Assembly: GCF_022539665.2 (NCBI RefSeq)
Contig: NC_081333.1
Location: 8,430,971-8,494,970 of the forward strand
Direction: 5' to 3'
DNA from: Daphnia carinata
Lineage: Eukaryota > Arthropoda > Branchiopoda > Diplostraca > Daphniidae
Length of the DNA stretch: 64,000 nucleotides
A program made the position numbers and the translations under genes. Below, in pieces: positions 12,601 to 27,600 of this stretch. The notes below the pieces were generated by a model. The model ran no database searches. It saw only the letters and a program-made list of their open reading frames with translations, and was not told the origin of the DNA. Positions within the stretch are counted from its first letter, which is position 1. Every line of letters begins with the position of its first letter.

Positions 12601-15600
12601 CTGTTGGATTTTTGATGACTTTCGTCAAGTGAATGTCAGAACGTCACACGATTCGTGAGAAATTAAAACAACCCTCACATTTCCATTCGGTTGGTATGCT
12701 CATTTCCGTGCCCAAGAGGCTCCTTGTTCTCCTCATTTACATTCTCGTAATCCTTTCTTGACTTCCTCACAACGTCACTACTATTTCTTGGTACAGCTCC
12801 ATTGGTACGGGAGGAAGGAAAGCGAAAAAAAAAAACCACGAAAAGCTGCGCAGCTCATCAGTGGGATGATGAGGACAAGGAAGCAAAATGGAGTGACAAC
12901 GAGATGCGGATGAACGAAAGACTAGTTTCTTTTTTCCAGTAGAATGTTGGAAGGGGGAAAGATCGTTGGCAAAAGATATAAACATCTTGAAGAGCTGAAA
13001 ATTTTCTTTTTCTGAAAGAAAGAAATCTTTCCTTTGATCTGCTCATTGTTTCAACTCGACGTCAAGTCGTTGTTGACGTCGTCTACCTCGTGCCCAATTT
13101 CTCCACTCGACGTCGTTTTCTCATCCCCTTTGGTCGAGCTGATCAAAACACCATAGTATTTGAGTGGAGCGTTATCGATTGGATGCGTGTATCGTTGATT
13201 TCTGTTTAGCCCCGACTGACGATGGCTGAATAAAGAAGTTTGAAGACGACTAGAAAGAGATCAAGAAAAAAAAACGTGCTACAGCCAATGAAAAGAAAAA
13301 GTGTCTAAAAACGGGGGAGAAACGACGAATGAAAAGAAATGAAAATCGATAAAGTTAGCGATCAATTCTTTAGCCACAAGAGGCTGCGTATAGGTGACAC
13401 TGTCCGCCCTGTATATCCACATCAAGGATGGAGTCTTCATCAGTTGAGCGCCCGCATTTACCGTCTTTCACGATTCATGCCACTTGCGAGTCACTACCAA
13501 CAACAGTGTCTGTAGATTCGAGGGTACATCCACCCATGAATCCCGTAAGAAACAAGAAAAGAATATAAAATGTATCACCACGAGAGAGGGAGTCGATAAA
13601 TCGATCGACTTCAGGGGTTTTGTACGATCGTTGGGTTCCCTGACAAACTGAAGAGATGTGGTTCGTGAACGCATCAAACAGGCCTTCCTACGCAATTTTT
13701 CGTTTGATTGTCACGCTAAAGAAAAGAAGGAAAAGGAAACAAAGAAAAATGTAAACGATGAGCGTCCGATTCTCCCATTTGTTGAAAAAAAGGCGACACA
13801 TCTTCAGTAGCATTTGGCAACTTAAGTCATTCACGGTGTAACCATGCCTCTACTATGAAATATCTTGTTACTTATAAAGGATACAAATAATTTTCCATAG
13901 GATTCAAAGGTTCTTGACTACGTACCCAACTTTGTGAATTTCATTTCAGTTTATTTTTACCATTGTTCGTGCGTTACGCATTTGAGTAAAGGCGGAAGAT
14001 TCCGAATCAAAAGGGCGTGGGCATGTCGAACAATGGCGCTTTAATGATATTTGTGTTTAAAATTTTGGGAGGCTGGCTGGATTTGAAAACAGAATCTCAT
14101 CAAAAAGGAAGAAAAGGCTAATGAGGATTCCCTTTTTGCTGCTATTTTTCATGTGTCAGAAAGACCGTTCAACTACTTACCGCCATGTTTTCAGCATCAG
14201 AGCTCCGTAAGCGAAGGAAAAGCCAATCTCGCGGAACCAGACGCGCAGCGAGCAGGTAATCATGTTGGGTCTTGTGTAGGCCACTAGAATCTGAAAGGGA
14301 AATCGAATGAAGAATAAGAAAGAGGAAAAAAAAAACACACAGATAGCATCAGCTATTTTCATATGGAAACATGCGAATGGGAATTCTTCGATTTTGTAAG
14401 ATGTTCTTTGAATTTGCGAGGCTTCAGCAGTGAAATGTTTTACATAAGGCACACCTTTCTAAAGGACTGGTAGAAAAAAAGAATCTTTGTTCGTTGATGA
14501 ATTAGGTTTTTAGTATTGAAGGCGTTGATTTTTGTTTTGCTTTGATGTTACAAAAAGAAATTCCAGCAAAAAATAGTGCAAGGTATTCGATAATCAAAGA
14601 TGCGCCAACATTCGAGGAAGCAGTTTTACAAAGGTTCGTGGTAGAGTTGTGTAGGATGTAGTAGCATTGCAGCTATGATTGTTGGTTGAAAAGAGCACCT
14701 CTTTCTTAAGTTTCCCTTAAACTATATCCAAGCTGAACACTAAATTTTTCTTTTGCACTAAATGCTTTATCAAATACTTCTCGAGGTTAGTACAGGAACC
14801 CTTAAGTGGTCACGTAATCTTAGAGATCCTGCTATCAATTCCAGCACGTATCCTCTAGCCTTGGAAGGATCACGTACTTCAAATTGATGATTGCCCAGAA
14901 ATTTCAACTTGGACGGCATGATTAAGTTGAGAGCGACGAAGACAAGCAACAACTTACCGTGCAATAGATGAAGAACGCTCCTAGAATGATCAATCGCAAG
15001 AGAGCAGGGCTGGCGGCGCGAACGACCTGTCGCAACGATAAAAAAACGTAACTATTAATAACGAAAGAAAATTACGTAAAAACGTAAAAACGCCCAATAT
15101 AAGTTTCCAGTTAAGGATGTATTGCAACCCAGCTCATCGTGTATATAAGGAACGAAAAAAGATTTGAATGTAAATATATCCTTTAATACTACCGTCGGAG
15201 TTAACGGATGTTTTTTTCTCTCTTTTGTATGTACGATGAGCACGCGGAAATCAGACAACTTTATGAGCGCTATAGAAAAAAATGTTTTATTAAAAATGTG
15301 TGGTGTCGTAAGCAGTCGAACGCAGCAACGTGTTTTGCTGGGCCTTTCATATATTTTCCTTCTTTTCTTTTGTGTTGAATTTGAACCATGTTTTTATATG
15401 ACATTTGGAACGAAGGCGGGCACAAAATCTTGGCATAATACAGCGCAGTAATAAGCCCATACTTTTTAAAGACAGAATAAGCTGAAGGCTTTCAAATTTT
15501 ACTTTTTCATGTGCGAAATTTTTCAACGAGAAAGAACATCATCACGGCAACAGCTGAATGATTTCATAAACTTATCGTTTTAGTTGATAAACTTGTTATG

Positions 15601-18600
15601 TAAGCTTCCTTTCATCCTTAGTTCAATTGGAAAAATACAGTTCTTAAGCTGAACTTCTAAAGATTAAAGTTAAACATGTAATACATTTTCCCTCGATTTT
15701 TCGCATTTAATTGGGGTTCAGCAACATTACAAATAGTATAAAATTGTACAGTTCAAAAAGCAAAGAAATATTTAACTTGTTTGTTATGCATTAAAAAGTG
15801 ACCCAATTCCTTCACAACGTTATTTTCACCGGCCATTTCACGTGCGTGAGATCCCGTTTTAAATGGCACTACGGCTTTTCTATTTATCCCGCTACATACC
15901 CTTGAGAATGAACGAGCTTTTGATAAAGCTCATTTAATGTCCATCCGCAAGTTGCTGAGTCATACCATTTTTTGAAAAACATTCGCCACTCAACCAAGAT
16001 CTTTAAAGATATGCCTGCCTCTCATCGTTCAAAAGGATATCCAAAGGTTTTTTTTATAGGCTATAAACACGTGCGGCATCAAATTGTAGTGGCACATCCG
16101 CGTTATCAGTGGGCTCCTCGATGAGTTGCTTTTTACACTGACTGTTATACATTTTGTGTCGTGCTTATCTTTCCACGAGATGCCCATTGACGATTCTTTC
16201 ATTTTTTTTTCTTTTGGCATGTCGACAAAGACAAAGTTCTATAGAATACAGTGAGTCTTTCAAACTGCTGGCATCATAAGATTCATTCATGCATCGCACC
16301 TATAAATGAAAGCCTCGCTACATTCTCAGTTGTCATTTTAGAGATAACACGTTGTCGTCCTGTGTCACGAAACATCCAATTTTTCTTGTAAAATGATATC
16401 ATCCGTCTAGAACAAAAACACTAGAAACAGCCAGAAAATGACCGATCGATGGGATTCGTTTTACACACAGGATCGTACTTGGGTGTTTGATTTACGTGGA
16501 GGAGAAAGACCATGCTCTCCTTGGCGATTCTGCTCAAGGATTGGCTCTTGTGAAGAGGACACCATTCTTTTGGCCCCCTCCCCCCCTATATATTCGATCG
16601 GGAACGATTTATAGCGTTGGTTGTGTATAGGTGAGCGATTGTTTTCCACTAGAATCGATGTGCAATGCAGAACTAGAGGCTGAACGAAGGCACAGGCAGT
16701 GTTTCATTGCGCTTCATGCACGAACGATCTTCCGAATGGTTGATTCGCAAACACCGGCCGAAAGTAATCCCTCCAAGAGCTTGCTGTGATGCGGGTTCCA
16801 ATGAAAAAGGGCCAAAAAACCTTCCATCCGAAAAAAAGGAGAATCAAGACGACCAAAATAAAAAGAACTGAAAACACATTTCGGTTGCTTTGTCGGAACC
16901 TGTCTGTATGGAGATTGCATTATGTAAAAAAAATTCGGATTTAAATAGACAACGAGCAGCCGTTTGAAAAATGCTGGTGAGATCTTGCAAATAAAAATGG
17001 CATTCAGCTGTTTGGGGTTTATAGAGTCCGCTTCCTACGGGGAATCGATTTAGGTACAAAATTTGCCATTGGAAAATGATTAGAACTAGTGGTTCTTGAT
17101 TTTAACCTACTTGGGCTCAAGTAACTAGTGTAAGATTATTTTAAGGTTTGATAAGAACCAAATAATTCATAAAACTTTGTTTTCCCTCAAACACCTGCAA
17201 GTTCATCTCTTATCGTTGCAAGTTCAAGTGTCAAAATTCAAGTTGGTGCCGGGAAGTCACCCAATCACGCTCACAAGCGATCGATAATGATATGCTACTC
17301 ACGATGCATCGTCTTTCAATTTTCTCGAAATTTTACAGCGCCAAAAGTCCAGTTCCGAGATGTGCGTAGGCTGCCTTGGCGTAAATTTGGCAACACATGA
17401 TTATGATTTTGTTTTTTTTTTACAGACTAGTATTGACGTGAAAGTGGTGGCGTCAAGTTGGCAAGAAAAAGTTAGTAGGCAAATGAATTCATAAACTTAT
17501 ATCACGCCCTCCGAGTAACGAATTGAATTTTGATGAAGGATGTACTGCGTTCAATGACAGGTTCAGTAGCTACATGCGTAATTGAATACATCCCAGTAAA
17601 CTTGGATTGTAAATGTGTCCAGCGTTTTACATTTCCAAACTTAGGTATGGCTGTTTGGGTGAAGGAGGACCCAAAAGTTTGCAAGCTGTAGTTGCCTCCA
17701 ATAATCGTGGTAGGATCAGAACGTTGCCCCTTAACTTTCCCCTTGCTGTATGGCCGTCTTTTCTTTTAGGCCACTTCGTGATACGTATCATTTGTAGAAA
17801 CTATCGTCTGATTTCGCCCCAAACTGCCGGGCAATTCATCAGTGGACCAGTAAAGCCCGGACTTATTGCTAGGTTACCGGTAATGATGTGCTGGAATACC
17901 CTCCAGTATCAAAGGTAATATACATAATGACAACTATTTGACTGAAATCATCTGAAATAGTTACCTTGACATGACTGTAGCGCCAAGTGAAAAGGGCGAC
18001 GACAGGAAGGCAGCAGATGACGATAATCTCAAGGATGAGAATGGTAGTCCGCATGACCCAATTGAGGGTGATGATGCAGGGACTGTCATCCACGCAGACG
18101 TCACATCCTTCCGGACAAGGTAGGCACTCAAATTTACCTTCTTGATCGTAGAGACCGTCCAGTCCCTGCGTTTTGAAGACGTCCAACGATGTAATTAAAT
18201 TAGAATAGCGGGGTGGTACAGAAATTCAATTTACGAGAGAATTATGTTCAAGGAATATGGGTTAGATAGATGATAGATTCCGACTATATTTACCGATTCA
18301 CTGCCCATTACTAAGGATTTGTGACTGAAATATATGAGCCGCGACGAGCTCTCGTTTAATGTATAATAACACTCGACCTTATCTAGTAAACCATGTCTCT
18401 CCGAATGTTTGCCAATTTTTGTTCAACCACCTGGGTTTACTAAACATTATTCAGGGTGATTATCGTGACATTGTGTTGCACGCTAAATAACTATACATCT
18501 AATATGAAATCGGGAAACTATGTTGCTCGAATTTAAGTTATTACATCACCGTGAATGGGCTAATTTCTAATCACGGAAGCGGCTCGAAGGGACAATCAGA

Positions 18601-21600
18601 TGCATTGCGACATCACTTGCTTTACGTGTGCAAATTTTTTCCCGTTACCCCAGTCTTGCTACCTTATGATCCTCTCAATGCATTGCTCCGCCCGTTCCAT
18701 TCCAAACTGACGCTAACGTAATACCCACTCGATGTGATATCGATAGACCTGTGTGTACCACGTCATGATGAGGTATCCATCTTCTATAAGGCTTTGCTAA
18801 TTAGTGGAATGTAAAGCGATGGCCACATATTATCGGCTGTTGTCAACAGCAACCTGGGGTTACTTTTTGTCAACAATAACATGAGTGATGCCCTAGAATC
18901 GATTAGCTATGAATCTAATATGGCTGCGAGGCCTGAGAACGAGTAGAAGAGCTGAACGAGTTCTTCTCCCACAGTAACAAAAAACCAATTTATTTGGGCA
19001 ACAGGCCAACCACTTCTCCCCTCTCAGATGAATCTGTGGCTTGTTTTCGTTTTTATTCTTTGGCGTCTGATTATTTTCTGTAGAAATCGATTAGCCTAGT
19101 TTTTTGTGGGGTCATTATGCTGATATCTTACAAGATAAGTATCAATTATTCTAGACAAGGTAACAGGTAAACATACAAAATTAAATGGGCAAAAAAAGAA
19201 ACATACCATGAGCTTCTTTTCGTATTCTTCTTCGATGACAGTTCCATTGTAAAAACGAACGGGTGCGTTCGTGTCAGGAAAATAGAATCCGTCCCTACAC
19301 TCGCAACGGTAACTTCCGCGCCGGAAACCAAGTCCTGGTATGTGTTCACACTGCGTATTTGAAAAAGATATCGTTTCACTAACATCGTTCTGTTTGACTT
19401 GAGTCTTGAATTTAATGTTAACTAAACTAAATTATTGCTAATCGTATTTATTAATGCTGAAGCACGTTCATAATCAATGGTTAAGTAGCTTTCTTTACAA
19501 ATCAATCCATCGATCAGGTTCGCTCGGTCAGAGCCAATCAGTGGGTTGATCAAAGAACAAAAGAAAGGATATCAAAGATTTAAAAAAATTGTTACTGCAA
19601 AGTGAAGAAATGATAAGCAAAAAGCGAAATGAACGCATCCGCTAAATGACTGCAGGCGGAAAAAAATGCGGTGGTAATAAGAGGATCGTGCAAGCTATTT
19701 CCCATGGGAAGGCGAAGAAGTCTGGCCATATGAAGCGTGAGACAAGAGCCCTATCATCAGTCCTAACGAATAAAGATCCTCATCTTGAATCTGTAAGGAC
19801 GTAAATGGTACAAATCAAATCAGGAACAAAGGACTGAAAAGGATTTTCGTTTTTTTTGCTCGCGTGCAATATCGTGACAGACGAGAATTAGCAACCAAAT
19901 GTCAAATGTAACCAACTTCCAGACTAAAGTCAGTTTTATTTGCGTATTCTTCGTAGTAATCCGACTGGGAAACCAGTTATTTTCAGCCGTTTGCTTTGTA
20001 TTCAAATGCTCAAACATCCGTTTTGGTTGATTAAAACCGTTGAACTGGTTGATTTGACAGTTGCTGCTGGCTCGTTTTCCTCAATTCCCACGTTTCAATT
20101 TGGTTTAGTGCTGATTGCTTTTGGCAACTGATTAAACGTGTTATGGCTGACGCAAGTAACACTTCTACGCGTATGTTGCCACACCTTGCCCACATTGTTG
20201 AATGATTAAAACAGGAATGGCAAAGGTCGGACAAGTTTCGTTCCACCGCGAAATTCGTCGGCTAACGATGCCAATGACAACATAAATCATTCAGATTTTG
20301 AGCTGGCCTTGCCGGACGTTGCTTTATTTGTTAATGTTTGCTGTAACGAGCAGAAAAGCGATTGATAGTGAATTCCTCCTGAATTAAACTGGCTTAATTA
20401 GTTTTATTATTGAAAAGGCGAACCTCGATCGATGAAAGAGGATAAAGCAGACCGTGAAAAGGAATCAAGCTTTTCATCGGGGTGTACTGTGTACTTCTTT
20501 TGTTTCAAGAGGGATGAATAAAAGAATGAAGTTGTTGCGTGAAAAAAAGCGTGCCTTATACCCATCATCTATACGTCCAACTCATAATGAGAGGGCCTTA
20601 TCGAAGTCAATATTATTGTACAAGAAAATAACGTTAATCGCATTGGCCTTTTGTTTTGTTGCTATGATGAGCTGTTGTCATCGCGTTCGTTATTTCCAAT
20701 GGTGTGAAAACCAACAAGATGAAAAATAAAAGAGATCGAGAAAGTATGTGGACAATCAAGTAATGCGTAGGTAGGAAATGGGATCCATTCGATTGTTTGC
20801 GTCCATTAATTTTCACAAAATTGAAAGTGCCGTCATTTCACCATAAAGGAAAGCACACACGAAACTCCTGCGTGATCTGCAAAGCGATTACTTTCCTTCC
20901 ACCCTAGGTACTTTCACATTCGCCTTACAATAGAAAAGAAGGAAAATATGTGAAAGCTTGTTTTGACCCTTTCGCTAAAACTAGTTGCTTTAACTCCATT
21001 ATAAATTAGGCTTTGAGCGTGCACGGCTGAGTCCATTACAGATGAACTTTACAATTTGTTCTTCTTTTGTTTGCAAATGCTTTCGTCCACGCCCGCGTTG
21101 AAAGATCGTCATTTGATCAAATAAAACTACCATAAATTATAACAATGAAACCGCGACGCGAAGGAGCTTGGAGGCCGATCCTAATGACTTCCATCTCTTT
21201 CATTCTTTATTCTTCCCACGCTCTTCTCTGTGAACTATACCATGCGATATTTTCTCACTGATCTATTCATCGAGTTTGCAAAAAATGCTGTCGAGGACAA
21301 AAAACAAGAGAAAAAAGAGGAAAAGAATCAAAACCAACAGTTCTTAATCAATTCTCATCTGCTGACTTCACGTCCCTTTAATCAGATTGCCACCCGTCAG
21401 TAAAAGATATTTTTGCCTGAATATCCTCATGTACACTTCTTTCTTTTTTGTTTTGCTCACCCAGCTTTTTCTTCATTAATTCCTTGGTCCTCATAACCGA
21501 CTAAATCAATCGTGATCAATGCCGCTAGTCATCTTCAATCGATAATGATGGCTTCTCCATTTCTCATAAGGAAATTGCACTTTCCCACCCATGGGTACCC

Positions 21601-24600
21601 GCAAATGAAAGCTTTTTTTCCCTCCTTTTTTTATTGCCTTTTTTTTTATGTCAGGGAGAACGCTGATGGTTTAATTACTATTGCGTTTTGGTGAGGGTGC
21701 GGTAACGTAGAAAACGAGTTTTAAATACTGGGAAGTTGTGGGAGAAGTACGGGTCCAAGAAACTGTGGTTTCGCACTCATCCCTTTCTGAAATTGTAGGG
21801 GACAAAAGTAGGGCGTTTTAAAGTTGGCAGTCGTTTGGTATGACGTAAGCAGTTAGGTCACGTTTGATCCACCAAAACTACTATGTTTTCTGTGTATTGT
21901 CCGAGTTCCATATGGGTCCACCTAAAGCTATTTTGTGCGTACGAGATTGAATTATTAAAATATCGTTTATTAAAAGGAATTTTGCTTTGGTGGTGGAATA
22001 GTAAGTCGCAGTTGATTGATATACATTTTTGTTCTATTTCTATTATTTGTTTTATTAGAGTGCACATTTAGCTGCGACTATACTTTATTCTCTGGCATTT
22101 TAACTTGGCCCATAAGCTTCTTTTTATATCTTGCCATCATTAAAAATCATATAGGCCTGTCGTCATTATGTCCCATTTTCACGGATCAACTGAGCTCAGC
22201 TTGTGCCTAGCTGCCGTCATTAAGAAAAATCGATTCCCGAATAAGTCCATATGTGTACGATTTGCGGGTTGAACTTGCGAATTCTATTTCAATTCTATCA
22301 GTCATTCATATTAGATATTCCAAGATGCAGTTTCTAGCATTGTGAGCTGACAATTCGTTTGCGCTAACGACGTAGCAACTAAAATCTGTAACGCACAAAC
22401 CACAGACAGAATATTTCATGGAAGTAAAAAAGAAAGTTGGGGGCTTTATTCGTAGTATGATGAGCGCATCGAAAGTTTTTAACTAACTTACAAAAACCAA
22501 GAATTTCAAAAACTGGTCGCTCACCTTAGTTGTTCTGGATTTACATTTGTCGGAAGCGGCGAATATGTTGAGCTGAGAGTTGCCTGCCTTTTGGGGGCAC
22601 TGGTCGATGTCAACTCTTCGCAGATCAATGTCAATACCACTGGTCCCTCTGTCAAAATGTAAACGTCGGTTTTAGCGCTAGCAAATTAGCACATGCATTG
22701 ACACAGAACTAACACATTTGACTAAGCCTGTTAATAGGAAATTTGAACCTACAACATAATTAAACCTTCCATTTCCCATCCGCGTGATCCATTTCCTTCA
22801 TAACTAAAAATCCTACTAAATATTTTGCTAAATAGGTCGATTCATATCCCTGGCCACCAAGTCATGTAATAGAATTTCCCAATTGAAAACATTTGCCATC
22901 GTAGACGTAAACTGTCATTACGGACAACTATCTGTTTTTTTTTTTTTTCCTTTTTTTTATCCGCCCTATTTTTCCACTTTAGTAAGCACCCGGGAGTACA
23001 GAAATAAAATTGTGGCTCTTATTCTATTTTCATCGGTCTAGGTGACTCCGCAGCACCCGTATTTCCCCCATTCCAGCTAAAGGCCAGGGCTATCGGATAT
23101 TGCGCATCGAGTTCTTGGAGCTCTACGACGAGCGATGTCTGCGTAGGACAGCAAAAAGGGATCAGACGGATTGGAAAAAGGAGAGAAACTTACTTGAAAA
23201 AGTAGGACCCATTTGCGAAGCCGAAAAATGGAACCGTATAGGTCATCATCCAGATGTTGCCTCCGCCGCAGTCAAAATAAGGTTTGCTCCATTTACCATC
23301 TTCGTAGGACACACTAAGGATTTCGTCGTCGAATCGCTCCGTGTGCGCCGTCTCGTTCGCCGTGTACGTATGATAGGCTGCAAAAGACATAGTACCGTAA
23401 AGTCATTGTTAAGATGATACATCATGTTTTCTGGAATTTCATATGGTATCATACGAAAGCCATTTATTACTAGAACTGACGTTGCGTAGAAGCATTACAT
23501 CTCAAGATAATTGCATGCATCTTTTTCGAATTCAAAGAATGGCGAGATTCAACAAATCCGTCTAGACTCTTCCGTTTTTATTTCAGCAATGTTTTAGCCG
23601 TTCTTTTTACATCGATATTTACGGTTGACCGGTATACAATGTTCAATTCGTCTGATGTGTACGAGTTCCAGGAAAAAGCATCAGATATATCGACGCGCTT
23701 ATTGCACAATAGAGTTTTGCTGTAGCATTAAGTCGGCCGCCTCATTGATTCCATCGTACCTTTCGTGATTTGGGTGCGGATTACTGGACTAACCAAACTT
23801 TTAACACTTTGAAAAATTTTCGAATCCTCAGCCGTAAATTCCTGTTGCTAACAATCGCTTCCAATGTTTGTTTTTTCTCACTCGTTATCGATCGATATGT
23901 GAGTGAAAGAAGTAGATTGTCAAGGATGGCCACTCGTACCGTTCTCTCCAGTACTTGACCGCTACCGTGAAAGTCCGTCTTTTTTCCTTATCCGATTTAC
24001 CGGAGCTTTGTCCAGTGAATGATTTTTTTTTCTTTACCCAAAAGCTCAAGTTTTCTTTTTATTCGCCGTAGAAATACATCCTTACAATATAACGGGCAAA
24101 TGTATATTTTTTTGCGCTTAATGTCAGCTCAATTCAGAATGTCTATTGAAAAAGTTTAGTTAGTAGAAATCGTAGCCCACGTTTCATGTCCGCCGTAGTC
24201 ATTGATTCGTATCTCACTGGATTAACTGCAGAACCGAACACATTGTGCGTCTGTGTTCCAGAATTCCGCAAATTGCATTGTGTTGTCGTTATACATTGTT
24301 TCCGCCAACTCAACAACTGAAAGCATTGAGTGAACCAAGCGATATTGGCCATGTAGTTTATGAGCAGCGAACTGGAGAGCTCTTGCACGCTTCGCATCAA
24401 TAACAGATTAACATATTCTTTTACCTTTTGATGGGCTTTAAGATACTGCTTTTCTTTTTTTCCATAGAAAATAGAATAGGAACGTGCGTTTTTGATAGTT
24501 GCAAAAATCACATACAGCTCGTGGTGAACCTGGCAATCGTTTATACACTTGTGCATGTTTACAGTAGCATATGTTTGTCACGAAAGCCTTCTGTATTCGA

Positions 24601-27600
24601 GTTTCACGTCTTGGAATAGTTTCACGATTCTGGTTTGCTTCGTAGATATGATGCCGGACACTTGGTTATTCCGTATTCAATATACTTGACGTTTTTGAAT
24701 TATTGAAATTTATCTATCAACTGACACGGTAAATATTCATGTGGGTAAGTGGATTTCGGTGGAAAGCCTCCTGCATTTGTAATAGATACAGCACGCGAGT
24801 CGCCTGACATTGTTGGGTCACAAACCGAATATTCTCTTTCAACATGTTTTCTATAGTAAAAAATAGAGCATTGTACAATGGTCGGCTTTTTTCTTTGCTG
24901 AAAATGTACTTTTTTTCTCAGGAATTTGTACAACTTTAAAGCACTATGGCAACTGGGTGTTTGTTTAAACTTTTCTTCGATATGCAAAGCCACCGTGGCT
25001 TACACTAGATTATGGGATATCGGGAAGTCATGTTATTTTATAGACAGTGGCTATAAGAACTGGGCTTTCGTCCATTTTCATCTTCCGTGCGATTGAACTG
25101 TGGTCGATAGAAATACGGTATGACAGCAAGGGCACATGTTCTCCGGTTTAAGGTAATTGAATAAACTAGTCAGGTGATTTTCCCTTAAGAAAACACGTTG
25201 AGTTGGCTGAATATATATAAGGTAGTTTCAAAAGAAAGTTGAACTTCTTCTGCGCTTTGCACTGTCAAGAGATTCGATTTTTTATTCGCGAGTAGTTATG
25301 TGAGGGTTCATTACGGTAATGCAACTGAATTCATCGACCGGTTCCCCTTTTTTTTCCTTGTTTGTTCCTCGCCTTTATTTTTCCTCTCTTCTTCTTTCGT
25401 GTTTGTTTTTCTTTACTGAAGCCTATTCTCGCTTGTTGATTGGGGGGTCTGGTAAAAACACTTTGCACCCAAAATAAGCTAGCGTTTCTGTCAGGAAGCG
25501 ATTGCTAGAAAATTATTTTCCGGCTTCCTCATTGCGTTTTACTGCGGCAAGCGTTAAAAGAAGGAAAAAAAAACATTTGGTGATAATAGACGATAAAAGG
25601 CGATCGATCCAGTGTGTAACAGCTTAGGTTTTGATAACACACCAACGCTGAATTATCTCTCCTTGACCATCAATTTACGCCCAGAGATTTCTGTTGGCCG
25701 CACATAAAATGACAATTGGCTCTAACTACTATAGCAAAATCAAATTGCTGCTGAACTACATCACGTGACGACACTCCATAGCTCGCCCTAAACTTGTTCC
25801 TCTTCTTTCTTTTATCATCAAAAGTATATCGCCCCGTATCCATGTGTTATTCTTCGCAGAGCATCAATCATTAGTCTTTCTTAAAAGCATTTGGAGAGCA
25901 GAGGGGATTAGAGGTTATGACGGGCGCACACCGTAGCAACATGCACTCTGCATTACATAATTTGTCTTGTCCGAAGGCGGTCGCTTATATGAAAGAGACT
26001 GCACCATATATGTTTGGTCAAACACAACTTCGCCTGTCCAACCGTAGCAAGGATGTAGGGACGAAGTAGACCTCGGTGTTAATCGATCGATCTGCCCTAT
26101 AGCACCTATACACGCAAAAGCGATGGACCAAGGTTTATATTTTCTAGCGCAAAACTATAACAACATGTAGATCAGTTCCAGTTGTATAGAGCGTTACCTT
26201 CACTCTGCAGGTTTTCCCTCGCCAACGCCGTTTTGTCAAGGGATTGTTTGCAGATAATTGAGTTTAACTTTGGCTTTGTTGGGTAGTAGAACACGCTTTT
26301 TGATATAGGTTATGGCTGCTTGGTAAACCAGTGAACCAAAAAAAAAAAAAAAAAACCATTCCCTTTTGATCTCGTTCACTATATATGATTTTCCAAGCAT
26401 GACAACCCAACAAACAACAGACCTATAATGAAGGTATATTTGATGGCCGTTATTGCCAAGGTTTACACAACGATTGTTATATCGTTCTTGTTTATCTTTG
26501 CCTAGAGTTTGATGTCAAAGGACTAACATATGGAAGGGTTTTGAATTTCTTTTTGTCTTTTTGCGGAAGTATGGCCTTAGGTTACCATTAACAAACAGTG
26601 AAGCAAGGATGTAGCTTTGACGTGCATGTTCCGAACTTGAATTTTTACGAGAGTTCCGGACCCTTTGCTTCTCTTATTGTTTTTTCCCATCTTTCTTCGC
26701 ATCCTTCTGGATTTCAGACAACCTTGAAGATGAATACTATTTGTGCATATCTTTCTAAACGGTATTTTCTAGAATTGCAGGATTTTAGGTTTTAGCTTGA
26801 ACTTAAATATGTTACGTTTTTCCTGTCCAAGTGTAACTTTTACAAGTTTCTAATTAGATTCCGCACCAAAAGTTTACTGGAAGCTTCGCGATGACGGTAG
26901 AAAATGTCTGGCGAGATTTCATTTCGCATGTTATATATTCTAGTTTGCGAGACGTTTCTTATTTTCATATGTGAATCTAACAATTCTCATTATCCCGTTT
27001 AAACATGCAAACAAACGTTGCCTATATTGCTTCATTAGTCGACGTTCTTTTCAACGTCTCCTTTCCTTAATTATAAAAGTTCATTGGAACACTGTAAAAA
27101 TAACTATTCTTTAAAGATTTATTTTTCAAGAAATGCAAAATTGATACAAAAATCAAATCGTCTGGCCGGAAGAATGTGTAACGGATGTATTTCTTTATTC
27201 TTATGGTATGTAATGCGTTTATTCCTCCTGCCACATTGCTCTACCGCACGAACGTGTTAATGCGTGATTAATGACTGATGGAACAGATGAGCACGTAACG
27301 CTTGTCTCTACATTAAAGCATTCTGTCATTTGATCAGTGAACCCACCAACATATTACGTAATTATCTCAGCTTTGTTGAATTCACTTTCTATTATCGCTA
27401 CCATCTCTCGTTTGACTGTTCACAAATCCCAGTCGAGATTTTGTGTTGAGATATTCTATCAGCTTCTCTGATGTCACAATGATTTACAATGTACGTTCAA
27501 CATCGAAGTAGAAATGAACCAGACGGGCGTTAGGATAAGACAAGACAAATAGATATGGCGAATGTTCCGAAAATCGAGCTGAATGGATGGTTCTCCATGT